The position numbers and the translations under genes are program-made. The notes below the pieces were generated by a model that made no database searches, was not told the origin of the DNA, and saw nothing but the letters and a program-made list of their open reading frames with translations. A stretch of 64,000 nucleotides of DNA from PALSA-612 sp963765295 (GTDB lineage: Bacteria; Actinomycetota; Thermoleophilia; Gaiellales; Gaiellaceae): assembly GCA_963765295.1 (NCBI GenBank), contig CAVXVO010000002.1:1-64000 (forward strand), written 5' to 3'. Positions 55,225 to 63,861 of this stretch are shown piece after piece. The first letter of the stretch is position 1. Each line of letters opens with the position of its first letter.

Positions 55225-56180
55225 CAGACATCCCGTGGGAGGAGCGGCCGCCCGGCGCGTCGGATGTGCTGTGGCGCTCGGGCCGCAACCCGATCGTCGC
55301 CCGCGACCGGATCCCGCGCGCGAACAGCATCTTCAACTCGGCCGTCGTGCCCTTCCGGGACGGGTACGCCGGCGTGTTCCGCGTCGACGACGTCTGCCGG
55401 ACGATGAACATCCATGCCGGAAGAAGCCCCGACGGAGTCGATTGGCAGATCAAGCCCGATCCGATCTCGTTCGAGCCGAACGACCGGCGCGTCGCCGAGA
55501 TCCAAGGGCAATTCGAGCACGCCTACGACCCACGGGTGACCCGGCTCGAGGATCGCTACTACCTGACCTGGTGCAACGGTTACCACGGTCCGACGATCGG
55601 CCTCGCGTACACCCGCGACTTCGAGACGTTCCACCAGCTCGACAACGCCTTCCTGCCGTTCAACCGCAACGGCGTGCTCTTCCCGCGCAGGATCGGCGAC
55701 GTCTATGCCATGTTGAGCCGCCCGAGCGACGGCGGTCACACGCCCTTCGGCGACATCTTCTACTCCGAGAGCCCCGACCTCGTGCACTGGGGCAGGCACC
55801 GCCACGTGATGGGGCCGATCCCACTCACCTGGCAGGCAACCAAGATCGGCGCCGGCCCGACCCCGATCGAGACCGACGAGGGCTGGCTCGTCGTCTACCA
55901 CGGAGTGCTGACCTCGTGCAACGGCTTCGTCTACTCGACGGGTGCTGCGCTGCTCGACCTCGACGAGCCGTGGAACGTGGTCGCCCGCGGTCGCGACTAC
56001 CTGTTGTCGCCGCGAGAAGGCTACGAGCGGGTGGGCGACGTGCCGAACGTCGTCTTTCCCTGCGCCGCCCTCGTCGACCGCGACCGTGACCGCCTCACGA
56101 TCTACTACGGCGGCGCGGATACGGTCGTCTGTCTCGCCCACGGCCACCTCTCCGACGTCCTCAACTTCGTGCGCTCCTGA
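55221..56180 (+). CDS. Glycoside hydrolase family 130 phosphorylase/hydrolase
   Basis: A 319-aa five-bladed beta-propeller enzyme. Blocks include NSAVVPFRDGYAGVFRVDD, HAYDPRVTRLEDRYYLTWC (catalytic/binding Asp region), GLAYTRDFETFHQLDNAFLP, KIGAGPTPIETDEGWLVVYH-GV and IYYGGADTVVCLAHGHL, all GH130 signatures. The family phosphorolyses or hydrolyses beta-mannosides or mannose-GlcNAc linkages. No transmembrane or signal segment, so it acts inside the cell on imported oligosaccharide. GTG 55221 overlaps the ATPase stop, tying it to the transporter operon. Confidence 0.88.
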   Translation: MTDIPWEERPPGASDVLWRSGRNPIVARDRIPRANSIFNSAVVPFRDGYAGVFRVDDVCRTMNIHAGRSPDGVDWQIKPDPISFEPNDRRVAEIQGQFEHAYDPRVTRLEDRYYLTWCNGYHGPTIGLAYTRDFETFHQLDNAFLPFNRNGVLFPRRIGDVYAMLSRPSDGGHTPFGDIFYSESPDLVHWGRHRHVMGPIPLTWQATKIGAGPTPIETDEGWLVVYHGVLTSCNGFVYSTGAALLDLDEPWNVVARGRDYLLSPREGYERVGDVPNVVFPCAALVDRDRDRLTIYYGGADTVVCLAHGHLSDVLNFVRS

Positions 56181-56294
56181 CAGCCTGCTGAGCGGCGGCG
56201 CTGTCGGTGCGTAGTTTCGGGCAGCGGGCTCAGGGGTACCGCTGATGCGCGGACTTGCGCGTCGTGCTGAGACTCGACCACGAAAGGAGGCCGC

Positions 56295-56423
56295 ATGGGA
56301 TCTGCGATCCGTAGGCACAAGGTCTTCGTCGTCGGCTCCGTGGCAGCGGTCGGTGGGGCAGTGCTCCTCTGGCAGAAGCGACGAGGACACGAGAGTCACA
56401 TCGCCACGACTACGACCGACTAG
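56295..56423 (+). CDS. 42-aa single-TM small protein
   Basis: A perfect ribosome-binding site AAAGGAGG four bases before ATG 56295 starts a basic N-terminus (MGSAIRRHK), one hydrophobic helix (VFVVGSVAAVGGAVLLW), a basic patch (QKRRGHESH) and a Thr-rich end. Topology is a small membrane-anchored peptide with positively charged flanks. It follows the GH130 gene by 114 bp, probably as its own unit. Unknown function. Confidence 0.5.
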   Translation: MGSAIRRHKVFVVGSVAAVGGAVLLWQKRRGHESHIATTTTD

Positions 56424-56530
56424 TAGGCCCGCGCCGGATCTCTGCTGCGAAGCCAGGAATGGTGCGACGAGGCGGGGCCTCGAGCGGAGCCCCGCCTCGA
56501 ATCAGCCGGGCGGCGGCTAGCGTCCGGTGA

Positions 56531-56644
56531 TCATCCGTCCAGGGCCTGCCGGAGCAGGAACGTCGCGTCGTAGCCGCCGCGGTGGACGAATCCGTTGATG
56601 AACAGCGTCGGCGTCGAGGCGCTGCAGGTCGCCGGCGAGCTCAC
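56531..56644 (-). pseudogene. DsbA/thioredoxin-like C-terminal fragment, translationally coupled
   Basis: A 37-aa frame from GTG 56644, whose GTGA overlaps the redoxin stop, reads CSASTPTLFINGFVHRGGYD and ends at LLRQALDG. It is the C-terminal strand-cisPro-strand (TPTLFINGxxHxG) of DsbA-like thioredoxins without the CxxC half. Probably the tail of a deleted gene. Confidence 0.5.
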
Positions 56645-57234
56645 ACCGCGAGGGGTCTTTCACCCTGCCGCTTGTCCCATCCGTGGAAGCGCGAGAGGTC
56701 GCCGGCGTCCCAGGCTTCGCGGAGTCCCGGGGTGCTCAGGTCCCAGTCCGGGCGAATCTCGCTCGTCGCGGCGCGCAGGTCGCGCCAGAGGTCGACGACC
56801 GACGGGCGCCCCCAGAACCAGTAGCCGTTGTAGATGCTGTGGATCACGAGCCCCGGCTTGAGCACGAGGGTGTGCGGGATCATCGGGTCGTTCTCCGGGT
56901 CGGTGTACTCCTGGATGTCGAGGTCCTTCTGGACGATGCGTCCCGGGTCGGAGAGGAAGGGCCACTGGGCGCCGACCGAGGCTCGGAACTCCTGGAGCGT
57001 GTGGTGTTCGTCGGTCGCGATCGTGGCGATCTGCGTGTACGCCACGGCGATCCTCGGGTAGAACGCGGCGAGCTCGAGGTGCTGCTGGTGCTCTTTCGGG
57101 CAATAGTGACCGCGCGCGAGCGTGAGGATCAGCGGGTCGTCGCCCTGCAGCTCGCTGAGGCGTCGCGGAACGTTCGTGTGATCGGGCAGCTCGTAGTCGG
57201 GAAAGGTGCCTCCGGGGACGATGTCAGAGCGCAT
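56641..57234 (-). CDS. Redoxin (AhpC/TSA-family peroxiredoxin-like), one-Cys
   Basis: A 197-aa thioredoxin-fold protein. The N-terminal part FPDYELPDHTNVPRRLSELQ matches AhpC/TSA redoxins. The active site is LARGHYCPKEHQQHLELAAF with one Cys at the peroxidatic position (usual form GxWCPFC, here CPKE, so the resolving Cys is missing). HTLVLKPGLVIHSIYNGYWF-WGRPS follows. It may reduce peroxides with an external thiol donor. ATG 57234 with AAAGGAGACCAGC upstream. Confidence 0.82.
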   Translation of the reverse strand: MRSDIVPGGTFPDYELPDHTNVPRRLSELQGDDPLILTLARGHYCPKEHQQHLELAAFYPRIAVAYTQIATIATDEHHTLQEFRASVGAQWPFLSDPGRIVQKDLDIQEYTDPENDPMIPHTLVLKPGLVIHSIYNGYWFWGRPSVVDLWRDLRAATSEIRPDWDLSTPGLREAWDAGDLSRFHGWDKRQGERPLAV

Positions 57235-57286
57235 TGCTGGTCTCCTTTCATCCGGCGACGAGCCGGGGCGACGGCTGTTTCGGTGG

Positions 57287-58627
57287 TCATGACTCCGCCG
57301 AGGCCGCGATCTCACCGCGCAGGGCCTTCAGCGCGTCGACGTAGATCTCGGAGAAGGTCGGAAACGGCTGGATGGTGTCGCGGAGCACGTCGAGCGGCAC
57401 GCGGGCGCGGATCGCAAGCGTGGCCTGCTGCATCCATTCGCCCGCCGCGGGGCCGAGTGCGTAGGCCCCGGTCAGGCGTTCGCCGTCGCTGAGCAACGTC
57501 AGGAAGCCGTTCGATTCCGCGTAGGCACGCGTGTAGGTGGCGGTCTTCGCCACCGCCGACAGCTGCGCTGTCCCGGCAAAGCGCGCTTCGGTCGCGCCCG
57601 CGGACGCCGCCTCGGGGTCCGTGAAGACCACCCGCGGCACGGCCTCGTAGTCCGCCTCCCGCGGCTCGCCGAGGATATTCGCCGCGACGACCTCGCCCTG
57701 GTACTTCCCGACATGGGTCAGCTGCCAGATGCCGGTCACGTCGCCGATCGCCCACACGCGGTCAGCCGCACGCAGATGGGCGTCCACCGGAATCCCGCGG
57801 TCGCCCGCCTCGACGCCGACCGTCTCCAGGCCGAGCTCCGCGACGCGGGGGCGTCGACCCGTGGCGACGAGAAGCCGGTCGCCGCGCAGCTCGCTGCCGT
57901 CGTCGATCGCCAGGACGTAGTCGTCGCCGTCGCGCCGGGCGGCCGTCGCGTGAACGCCGAAAGCGAGCTCCACGCCGTCTCGGCGTAACACCTCTCCGAG
58001 CGCCTCGCCGAGCGGCGCCGGCTCGCGCGACAGCACGTGCTCGCCGCTCTCGACGAGCGCCACCTCCCCGCCGAGGCGGCGAACGGCCTGCGCCATCTCG
58101 ACCCCGACCGGGCCGCCGCCGAGCACGAGCAGCCGGCGCGGGACCGCCTTCATGCCCGTCACCTCACGGTTCGTCCAGATCCCGTCCAGCTCGCGCAGGC
58201 CGGAAACGGGCGGAACGAACGGGTCGGCACCGGCCGCGACGACGACGTGCTCGGTCGTGTACCGCGTCCCGTCGACCTCGACCACGCCGGTCCCGGCGAG
58301 GCGGCCGTGACCGCGCAGCAGATCGACTCCGTGATCCGCGAGCCAACGCTCCTGGCCCGCATCCGAGTAGTCGGAGACCATGAAGTCGCGCCAGGCGAGC
58401 GCCCGTGCCACGTCGACCTGCGCGCTGGCAGCCGCATCGTTCGCGGCGTGCGCTGCTTCCCCCGGACGCAGCAATGTCTTGGACGGGATGCACGCCCAGT
58501 ACGAGCACTCGCCGCCGACGAGCTCGCGCTCGACGAGCGCCACGCGGAGGCCGCCTTCGGCGAGAGCTCCGACGCAGTGCTCGCCCGGCGAGCCGCCGCC
58601 GATCACGATCACGTCGTAGTCGCTCAC
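57287..58627 (-). CDS. FAD/NAD(P)-dependent disulfide oxidoreductase
   Basis: A 446-aa enzyme with N-terminal FAD site VIVIGGGSPGEHCVGALAEG, the redox-active pair GGECSYWACIPSKTLLRP (Cys-x4-Cys), an NAD(P) site RRLLVLGGGPVGVEMAQAVR, and the second FAD block VWAIGDVTGIWQLTHVGKYQ-GEVVA. This is the layout of dihydrolipoamide dehydrogenase, mercuric reductase and mycothione-type reductases. Substrate cannot be fixed. C-terminal FPTFSEIYVDALKAL lacks the His-x4-Glu pair typical of E3 enzymes. GTG 58627 is the start. Confidence 0.88.
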   Translation of the reverse strand: MSDYDVIVIGGGSPGEHCVGALAEGGLRVALVERELVGGECSYWACIPSKTLLRPGEAAHAANDAAASAQVDVARALAWRDFMVSDYSDAGQERWLADHGVDLLRGHGRLAGTGVVEVDGTRYTTEHVVVAAGADPFVPPVSGLRELDGIWTNREVTGMKAVPRRLLVLGGGPVGVEMAQAVRRLGGEVALVESGEHVLSREPAPLGEALGEVLRRDGVELAFGVHATAARRDGDDYVLAIDDGSELRGDRLLVATGRRPRVAELGLETVGVEAGDRGIPVDAHLRAADRVWAIGDVTGIWQLTHVGKYQGEVVAANILGEPREADYEAVPRVVFTDPEAASAGATEARFAGTAQLSAVAKTATYTRAYAESNGFLTLLSDGERLTGAYALGPAAGEWMQQATLAIRARVPLDVLRDTIQPFPTFSEIYVDALKALRGEIAASAES

Positions 58628-58691
58628 GCCCCGCTCCCGGCGCCGGCCGAGCCGGCGCCGACGCTCATTGTGAGCTCCGTCGAGCCGACGC

Positions 58692-59372
58692 TCATGACGG
58701 CAGCTCCTCGCCCGCCTGCTCCGCCGCCATGTATGCGGCGTACCAGTCGGGCCAGTTCGCATCTGCCTCGCCGGTCCGCTTCTCGTGCTCGCCGTGGGCT
58801 GCCGCCGCACGTCGAAGCGCGCTCGCGAGGTCTTCCGTGGATGCGAATGCCGTCTCAGCGGCGTCGATCCGGCCTGGCAGCCGGGTCGTGACCTCCTGCA
58901 GCAGCCAGCCGTTGCCGTCCGGATCGTCGAACGTGGCGAAGGAGAGGTAGCTGCCCTCGTCGGGCGCGGGCCCGCTGAGGCGACCGCTCGTGCCGTCGGG
59001 CTGGAACTGAGCACCCGGCGTCCCGGGGTGGAACACGTCGCTGATCTCGACACCGAGCGCGGCGAGCTCGTCGCGTGCAGCCTCGATGTCGGAGACGATC
59101 AGGTAGAGACCCCGGGCCGAGCCGGGCGCGGCCGACGTGATGTTCGTGCCGAACTGGACCGAGCACCCCGAACCGGGCGGCGTGAACTGGACGACCCGGA
59201 AGCCGTTATCGAATGGGAAGTCGGCGTCGAGCCTCCACCCGAGGCTTCCGTAGAACTCCTTCGCGCGGTCGACATCCGAGACGGGGATGACCACCACCTC
59301 GAGCTTCAGGTCGGAGGTGCTCGCTCCTGGCGCGCGCCCTGCGCTCTCGCCGGCGACTGGAGTGGTGCTCAT
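58692..59372 (-). CDS. VOC-family (glyoxalase/dioxygenase-fold) protein
   Basis: A 226-aa protein. One VOC unit runs from about 22 to 150: EVVVIPVSDVDRAKEFYGSL, GFRVVQFTPPGSGCSVQFG, GLYLIVSDIEAARDELAALG and SYLSFATFDDPDGNGWLLQE (metal-ligand-type end). A further 70 residues (ANWPDWYAAYMAAEQAGE) resemble a short helical tail found in actinobacterial VOC proteins. Activity unknown. ATG 59372 follows AAGGAGG. Confidence 0.82.
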   Translation of the reverse strand: MSTTPVAGESAGRAPGASTSDLKLEVVVIPVSDVDRAKEFYGSLGWRLDADFPFDNGFRVVQFTPPGSGCSVQFGTNITSAAPGSARGLYLIVSDIEAARDELAALGVEISDVFHPGTPGAQFQPDGTSGRLSGPAPDEGSYLSFATFDDPDGNGWLLQEVTTRLPGRIDAAETAFASTEDLASALRRAAAAHGEHEKRTGEADANWPDWYAAYMAAEQAGEELPS

Positions 59373-59635
59373 GTCTACCTCCTTCGTCGGTGCCTGTCGC
59401 TGCTGAACCTTACGTGGTTCGAATCGCCAGCAATCTTCCAAAGTCGTGAACGCACGACACCGTGGTGGCCGTTCCCCTCTACCGCCTCGAAAGGCGTGGA
59501 AACCGTGATGGCAGGCCCGGCCGGTCGTCTTCTCGAGGGCCACGGAAGGCCGTCGGTACAGGGCTTTTCCCTACGCTATCGAACAGGTTGGAGTCGGGCG
59601 TGAGCCGGACACGTTCTCCCTGGGAGCAGCGAACG

Positions 59636-61005
59636 ATGACGAGGATTCTCTTCGGCCTCGAGGCCGGCAGCGCACTCGGCGAGTACCGGATCGAGCGCCT
59701 GCTCGGCAGCGGTGAGACCGGCAGCGTCTTTCTCGCGGAACACGTCGAACTGCGCCGGCGGGTGGCTCTGAAGCTGCTCGACCCGGAATTGGCCGGCTCG
59801 GACGGCCTCCGGGCCCGATTCCTCGGAGACTGCGAGATCGCCGCCACCCTCGACCATCCGAACGTCCTGCCGGTCTACGACGCGGGCGAAGTCGACGGCG
59901 TGCTCTACGTCGCGATGCGGTACGTCGAAGGAAGCGATCTCCGAGCCATGCTGGGCGACGGCGCGCTCTCGACGCCACAGGCCGCAGCGATCGTCGAGCA
60001 GGTTGCCGGCGGTCTGCACGCGGCCCACTGCTGCGGCCTCGTCCACCGCGACGTCAAGCCGGCGAACATTCGCGTCGAGGCAGGCACACACGGGGTCTTC
60101 GTGTCCGACTTCGGCCTCGGCACGAGCCCACCGCGGCCCGGGGTCACGATCGACTACTGCGCGCCCGAGCGGATCGAGGGGAAGCGCCTCGACGGCCGCG
60201 CGGACGTCTACTCGCTCGGGTGCGTGCTGTTTCACTGCGTGACGGGCTGCCCGCCCGTCGCGGGCAGCCCGCGCGCCGGCGACCTGCCTGCTCCACTCGA
60301 TCGCGTCGTCGCGTCAGCGCTCGCGCGAGATCCGGCGGATCGGTACTCGACGACGGTGGAACTCGCCGAGGCGTCTCGTGCGGCCGTGGCATCGCAGCCT
60401 GCGAGGACGCCGGTGGTCGCGAGGGTTCCACCCGCTGAGGAGCCTGAGCCGCCAGCTGCCGCACAGCCGCCGCAACGTCGTCGCCGCCGAAACGCGATCA
60501 TCGCCGGCGCGGCACTCCTGCTCGCTGCCGGCGCCATCGCGGGAGCCCTTGCCATCTCGCCGGGAGGGAGCCAAGAACCTCGAATCCGGGCCGCCACCGC
60601 ACCGCCGATCCTGCCGCACGTGACGGCGCCGATACGCGCCACGCCGACTTCGGTGCAGCAGGTGCTGACGCAGGTCGCCGCGATGGTCCGGCAGCGCCGC
60701 CAACCGCATCTGTTCTCTACGACCACGTGGCCCATTCGGGCGGCCAGGGAATCCGGTACCGGTACACCCCGAGCCACTGGTGCGGAGGACCGCTGCCGAA
60801 GACCGATCCGTGCTGGCGAGACGTCGTACCCGGCCTGGGCGCCGCGGAGGGACAACGGCTGCGTGTCTACTGCTTCGTCACCGGCGCGAACGTCCGGGGC
60901 GATACCTGGTGGGCGAGGGTGAAGGTGAAGCCGGACGAGTACGTCCCGGCGACGTATCTGCAAGCCGGCCACACCGGGAACGCAGCGGCCAGCGCGGGGT
61001 GCTAG
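59636..61005 (+). CDS. Membrane Ser/Thr protein kinase with extracellular C-terminal domain, frameshifted
   Basis: About 455 aa. The PknB-type kinase has LLGSGETGSVFLAEH, VALKLLDPEL (ATP Lys), GLVHRDVKPANIRV (catalytic loop), VSDFGLGTS (DFG) and YCAPERIEGKRLDGRADVYS (APE). A TM helix follows (IIAGAALLLAAGAIAGALAI near residue 290). After a frame change near 60710 the sequence continues with VLYDHVAHSGGQGIRYRYTP-SHW and WARVKVKPDEYVPATYLQAG, an SH3-like cysteine-containing extracellular part ending SAGC. This sensor part is an unusual substitute for PASTA repeats. ATG 59636. Confidence 0.8.
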
Positions 61006-61024
61006 CTCCGCTAGAGTCGCCTCG

Positions 61025-61321
61025 GTGAGCGAGCACGCGCGCACTCTCGACCTTCACGACGGCGAGACCGCCGGACTCGCAATCGTGGCCGGAGGGCTGC
61101 TGGCGCTCGTTCTCGGCTGGATCCTCGGCTCCCGGTCGCTGCGCGTGATCGGCTACGTCGCCGGCGCCGCCGGTAGCAGCCTCTACGCCCGCGCGAAGAT
61201 CGCCGAGCGCGGCGAGAAGATCGACGCAGCCGAGGACCACATCCGCGCGGAACTCGACGACCTCGACCCGCTGGCGCAGGCGCAGGTCATCGCCAAGCTC
61301 GCCCAGCCCGAGCAGCCCTAG
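61025..61321 (+). CDS. Small membrane protein with helical tail
   Basis: A 98-aa protein with hydrophobic AGLAIVAGGLLALVLGWILG and a second shorter segment (VIGYVAGAAGSSLYARAKIA), then a charged helix (EKIDAAEDHIRAELDDLDPL). Its GTG lies 20 bp after the kinase gene, so the pair may be co-transcribed. Not recognised. Confidence 0.6.
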   Translation: MSEHARTLDLHDGETAGLAIVAGGLLALVLGWILGSRSLRVIGYVAGAAGSSLYARAKIAERGEKIDAAEDHIRAELDDLDPLAQAQVIAKLAQPEQP

Positions 61322-61537
61322 CTAGGCGTTCGTAGGTTGTGGCGGCTCGCGGTGGCCGCAGAGGTCGCAGACCCACTGGTTGTAGCTGATAGCGCGCTCC
61401 CAGCCTCCGATCCCGCCTGCGTGCACCACCCGTCGACGGTCGATCCGGACCTCGTGGATGCGCATCGGGTGTCCCCGGGGGCAGCGCGGATCCGTCTGGT
61501 CTAGAGGGCGATCTTGACTGCGAGTGTTGGCGGGCAT
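61322..61537 (-). CDS. Small zinc-ribbon protein
   Basis: A 71-aa protein with two metal knuckles, CPRGHPMRIHEV (Cys-x2-x-His) and NQWVCDLCGHREP (CxxC-x-H), forming a probable zinc ribbon. Between them VVHAGGIGGWERAISYN. ATG 61537 overlaps the end of the next gene by 37 nt. Unknown role. Confidence 0.5.
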   Translation of the reverse strand: MPANTRSQDRPLDQTDPRCPRGHPMRIHEVRIDRRRVVHAGGIGGWERAISYNQWVCDLCGHREPPQPTNA

Positions 61538-61713
61538 CCGCGTGCGATCAGGGTCCGGGTGAAGTGCAGATCGACGTCGCAGTTCGCGAGGAGCACCGCC
61601 TGGATCTCGTCGAAGCCGAGCGCGGAGAACTGGTCGAAGCGCCACGTGACGACCGGGTCGTCCTCCTCCTCGATTCCCGTGGAGCCGGCGCCTGCGTGGT
61701 GGTGAGCCTGCAC
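61501..61713 (-). CDS. Small conserved hypothetical protein
   Basis: About 70 aa: WRFDQFSALGFDEIQAVLLA, then NCDVDLHFTRTLIARGCPPT and LAVKIAL. This compact pattern (R-x-x-LGF---A--LA----D-H----L---GCPP-LA--I) occurs in many actinobacterial small proteins of unknown function. GTG 61713 is the probable start. It overlaps the zinc-ribbon gene downstream. Confidence 0.55.
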   Translation of the reverse strand: MQAHHHAGAGSTGIEEEDDPVVTWRFDQFSALGFDEIQAVLLANCDVDLHFTRTLIARGCPPTLAVKIAL

Positions 61714-61820
61714 ACAAGGTGAAACGGCTGCTTCGACGTTCGGTTGTTGAGCACGCGTAAGTTCTCTGTTCAGGAGCGTTAACGACGAGGCGGACCGGGG
61801 CGATGGCCCGGACCGGCGAG

Positions 61821-63242
61821 CTAGGTCGTCGCCGGTGCGCGGCCGAGGCGGGCGCGGGCCGCCGCCAGGAACCAGCGCACCTCGCTGCCGCGCGGGAACA
61901 GGTCGGACGGCCTGCCGCCGAGCGCACGGACGAAGAGCACCATCATCGCGAGGCCGCCCGCCGTGTAGGAGACGGTCGAGGCGATCGATGCGCCGACGTC
62001 GGCGTGCGACGGGATCAGGAGCACGTCGGTGACCGCGGTGACGGCGAACGCGACGAGGATGCCGGCCGTCTCGAGCAGCGGCTTGTTCTGCGACGTGAGA
62101 GCGGAGCCGAGCTGCTTGATCGCCGCGATTCCGAAGGCGCCGAGCGCGAGGATGCGCAGGTCGCGGATCGAGCCGTGGAAGTCGCTGCCGAAGATCGTGA
62201 CGCAGAGGAACGGCGCGGCCGCGATCAGGACGACGGCCGAGATCAAAGTCAGCAGCGCGCCGGCACGGAACCCGACCGCTGCCTGGCGCGAAGCCTCGCC
62301 CCGGTCGGCGCGGACGAGGTCGGGCCGCTGCACGGTCGCGAGCGCGTTCGGGAGGAAGAACAGCACCTCCGCCCACGCGACGGCGACGCTGTAGAGCCCG
62401 AGCGACCTCGTGCCCGAGATTGCCCCGAGCAGCCACTGGTCGAGCCGGTAGTTGCCGACCATGCCGATCTGGCCCGCGTGCGTCTTGATCCCGAAGCCGA
62501 CCATGCGCCGCGAGAGCCGCCAGTCGGCCTTGCCGAAGCTGCCCATGCCGAGGTGGATGTACCAGATCAGCAACACGAGCCCGAGGGTCTGGCCGGCCGA
62601 CCATGCGATCACGGCGCCGCGGACGCTCAGATGGCCGGTCGCCGCCAGGACGATGTTCGTCGCCGCGTTCCCGATCGGGCCGAGCAGGATGACGATGTTC
62701 GCAACCGCGAAGCGGTATTCGACCAGCACGAGCATGTAGAGGTAGTAGGCGAGGATCAGGATCGGGACGGTGCCGAGCGCAATCCAGCGCGTCACCGGGT
62801 CGACGTCGCCGCCGACGGCCGGGAACACGCTGATCAGCACCCCGACGACGACCAGCGAGATGCCGCCGAGGAGGAGCGACAGCACCACCGAGGTGCCGGC
62901 GAGCGTCGGCAGCAGGCGGCGGTCGCGACCGCCGAAGTTCATGACGGCCGACTGGACGCCGAGGTTCGAGAGCTGGGAGACGAGCATCGCCATCGTCAGC
63001 ACGAACGCGACCTGCCCGCGGCCCTCGGGCCCGAGCGCTCGCGAGACGATCAGGACGTTGACGAGCCCGAGCACGGCACCAGCCACGTTCGACCCGTACG
63101 TCGCGAGCACGTTGACGACCGGCGAGCGGCGCCGTCCGGGAGGCCGCGCAGCGGCCTGCGCATCAGTGGACGCGGGCGGCCCGGCAGCGGCCTGCTCGCG
63201 GGTCCGCGCTGACGGCACGCTTGCGCGGGGGTCTCGACCCAT
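61821..63242 (-). CDS. Polysaccharide flippase (Wzx/RfbX, MATE/MOP superfamily)
   Basis: A 473-aa membrane protein with about twelve to fourteen helices after a 40-residue hydrophilic N-terminus. Opening VVNVLATYGSNVAGAVLGLV-NVLIVSRALGPEGRG is the standard Wzx start. Further ILAYYLYMLVLVEYRF, VGNYRLDQWLLGAISG and VRADRGEASRQAAVGFRAGA. It flips lipid-linked glycans for surface polysaccharide. ATG 63242. Divergent from the nucleotidyltransferase gene. Confidence 0.88.
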   Translation of the reverse strand: MGRDPRASVPSARTREQAAAGPPASTDAQAAARPPGRRRSPVVNVLATYGSNVAGAVLGLVNVLIVSRALGPEGRGQVAFVLTMAMLVSQLSNLGVQSAVMNFGGRDRRLLPTLAGTSVVLSLLLGGISLVVVGVLISVFPAVGGDVDPVTRWIALGTVPILILAYYLYMLVLVEYRFAVANIVILLGPIGNAATNIVLAATGHLSVRGAVIAWSAGQTLGLVLLIWYIHLGMGSFGKADWRLSRRMVGFGIKTHAGQIGMVGNYRLDQWLLGAISGTRSLGLYSVAVAWAEVLFFLPNALATVQRPDLVRADRGEASRQAAVGFRAGALLTLISAVVLIAAAPFLCVTIFGSDFHGSIRDLRILALGAFGIAAIKQLGSALTSQNKPLLETAGILVAFAVTAVTDVLLIPSHADVGASIASTVSYTAGGLAMMVLFVRALGGRPSDLFPRGSEVRWFLAAARARLGRAPATT

Positions 63243-63414
63243 GCTCTCATCTTCGGCCCGGTCCGGGACTTCCTCAACCCCTCCCTCGAACGAGTGATTG
63301 CAGATCCTTTCCTGCGCACCTATATGGAATGCATCTGCTCGGGGAGGGCAGTCGATCCGGAGGTGGCAAGCGTGACGCGATAGCGGCTCGGAACGGCTCG
63401 CCCGGGGCGATTCA

Positions 63415-63840
63415 GTGACCCGCGTCTACGCCGCGGTGACGGGCGATCTCTTCCACTACGGCCACGTCCGCTTCCTCGATCGCGCGCGCAAGCTCGGCCA
63501 CGTTCTCGTCGCCGGCGTCCACTCCGACCAGACGCTCGCGGCCTACGAGCGACAGCCGGTGATGACGATGAGCGAGCGGATCCAGGTGATCGCCGCCTGC
63601 CGCTTCGTCGACGAGGTGATCCCGGACGCGCCGCTCGCCGTGACCCGCGAGTGGATCGACGAGCATCGCCTCGAGATCGTGGCCCACGGCGACGATCTCG
63701 ACGACGCGACGCTGGGACTGATGTACGGCATCCCGCGCGACCTCGGGATCCTCCGGGCCGTTCCCTGCGCAACCGGGATCTCGACCAGCGAGATCATGGA
63801 GCGCGTCCGGCGCCGGAACTTCGCGGTCGTCCGCTCGTGA
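63415..63840 (+). CDS. Cytidylyltransferase-family nucleotidyltransferase
   Basis: A 141-aa enzyme with the HxGH nucleotide-transfer motif VTGDLFHYGHVRFLDRAR, a binding segment GVHSDQTLAAYERQPVMTMS-ERIQVI and the ISTSEIMERV end motif, as in glycerol-3-phosphate or ethanolamine-phosphate cytidylyltransferases. It probably activates a phosphorylated alcohol with CTP, possibly for surface glycan or lipid head groups in line with the flippase. GTG 63415. Confidence 0.88.
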   Translation: MTRVYAAVTGDLFHYGHVRFLDRARKLGHVLVAGVHSDQTLAAYERQPVMTMSERIQVIAACRFVDEVIPDAPLAVTREWIDEHRLEIVAHGDDLDDATLGLMYGIPRDLGILRAVPCATGISTSEIMERVRRRNFAVVRS

Positions 63841-63861
63841 GCGCGACCGGCGCCGAGCCCC

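Noticed and set aside
61803..63212. A 469-codon plus-strand frame opposite the flippase
   Set aside because: Its extreme Arg/Asp/Glu composition mirrors the codon usage of the membrane protein on the other strand.
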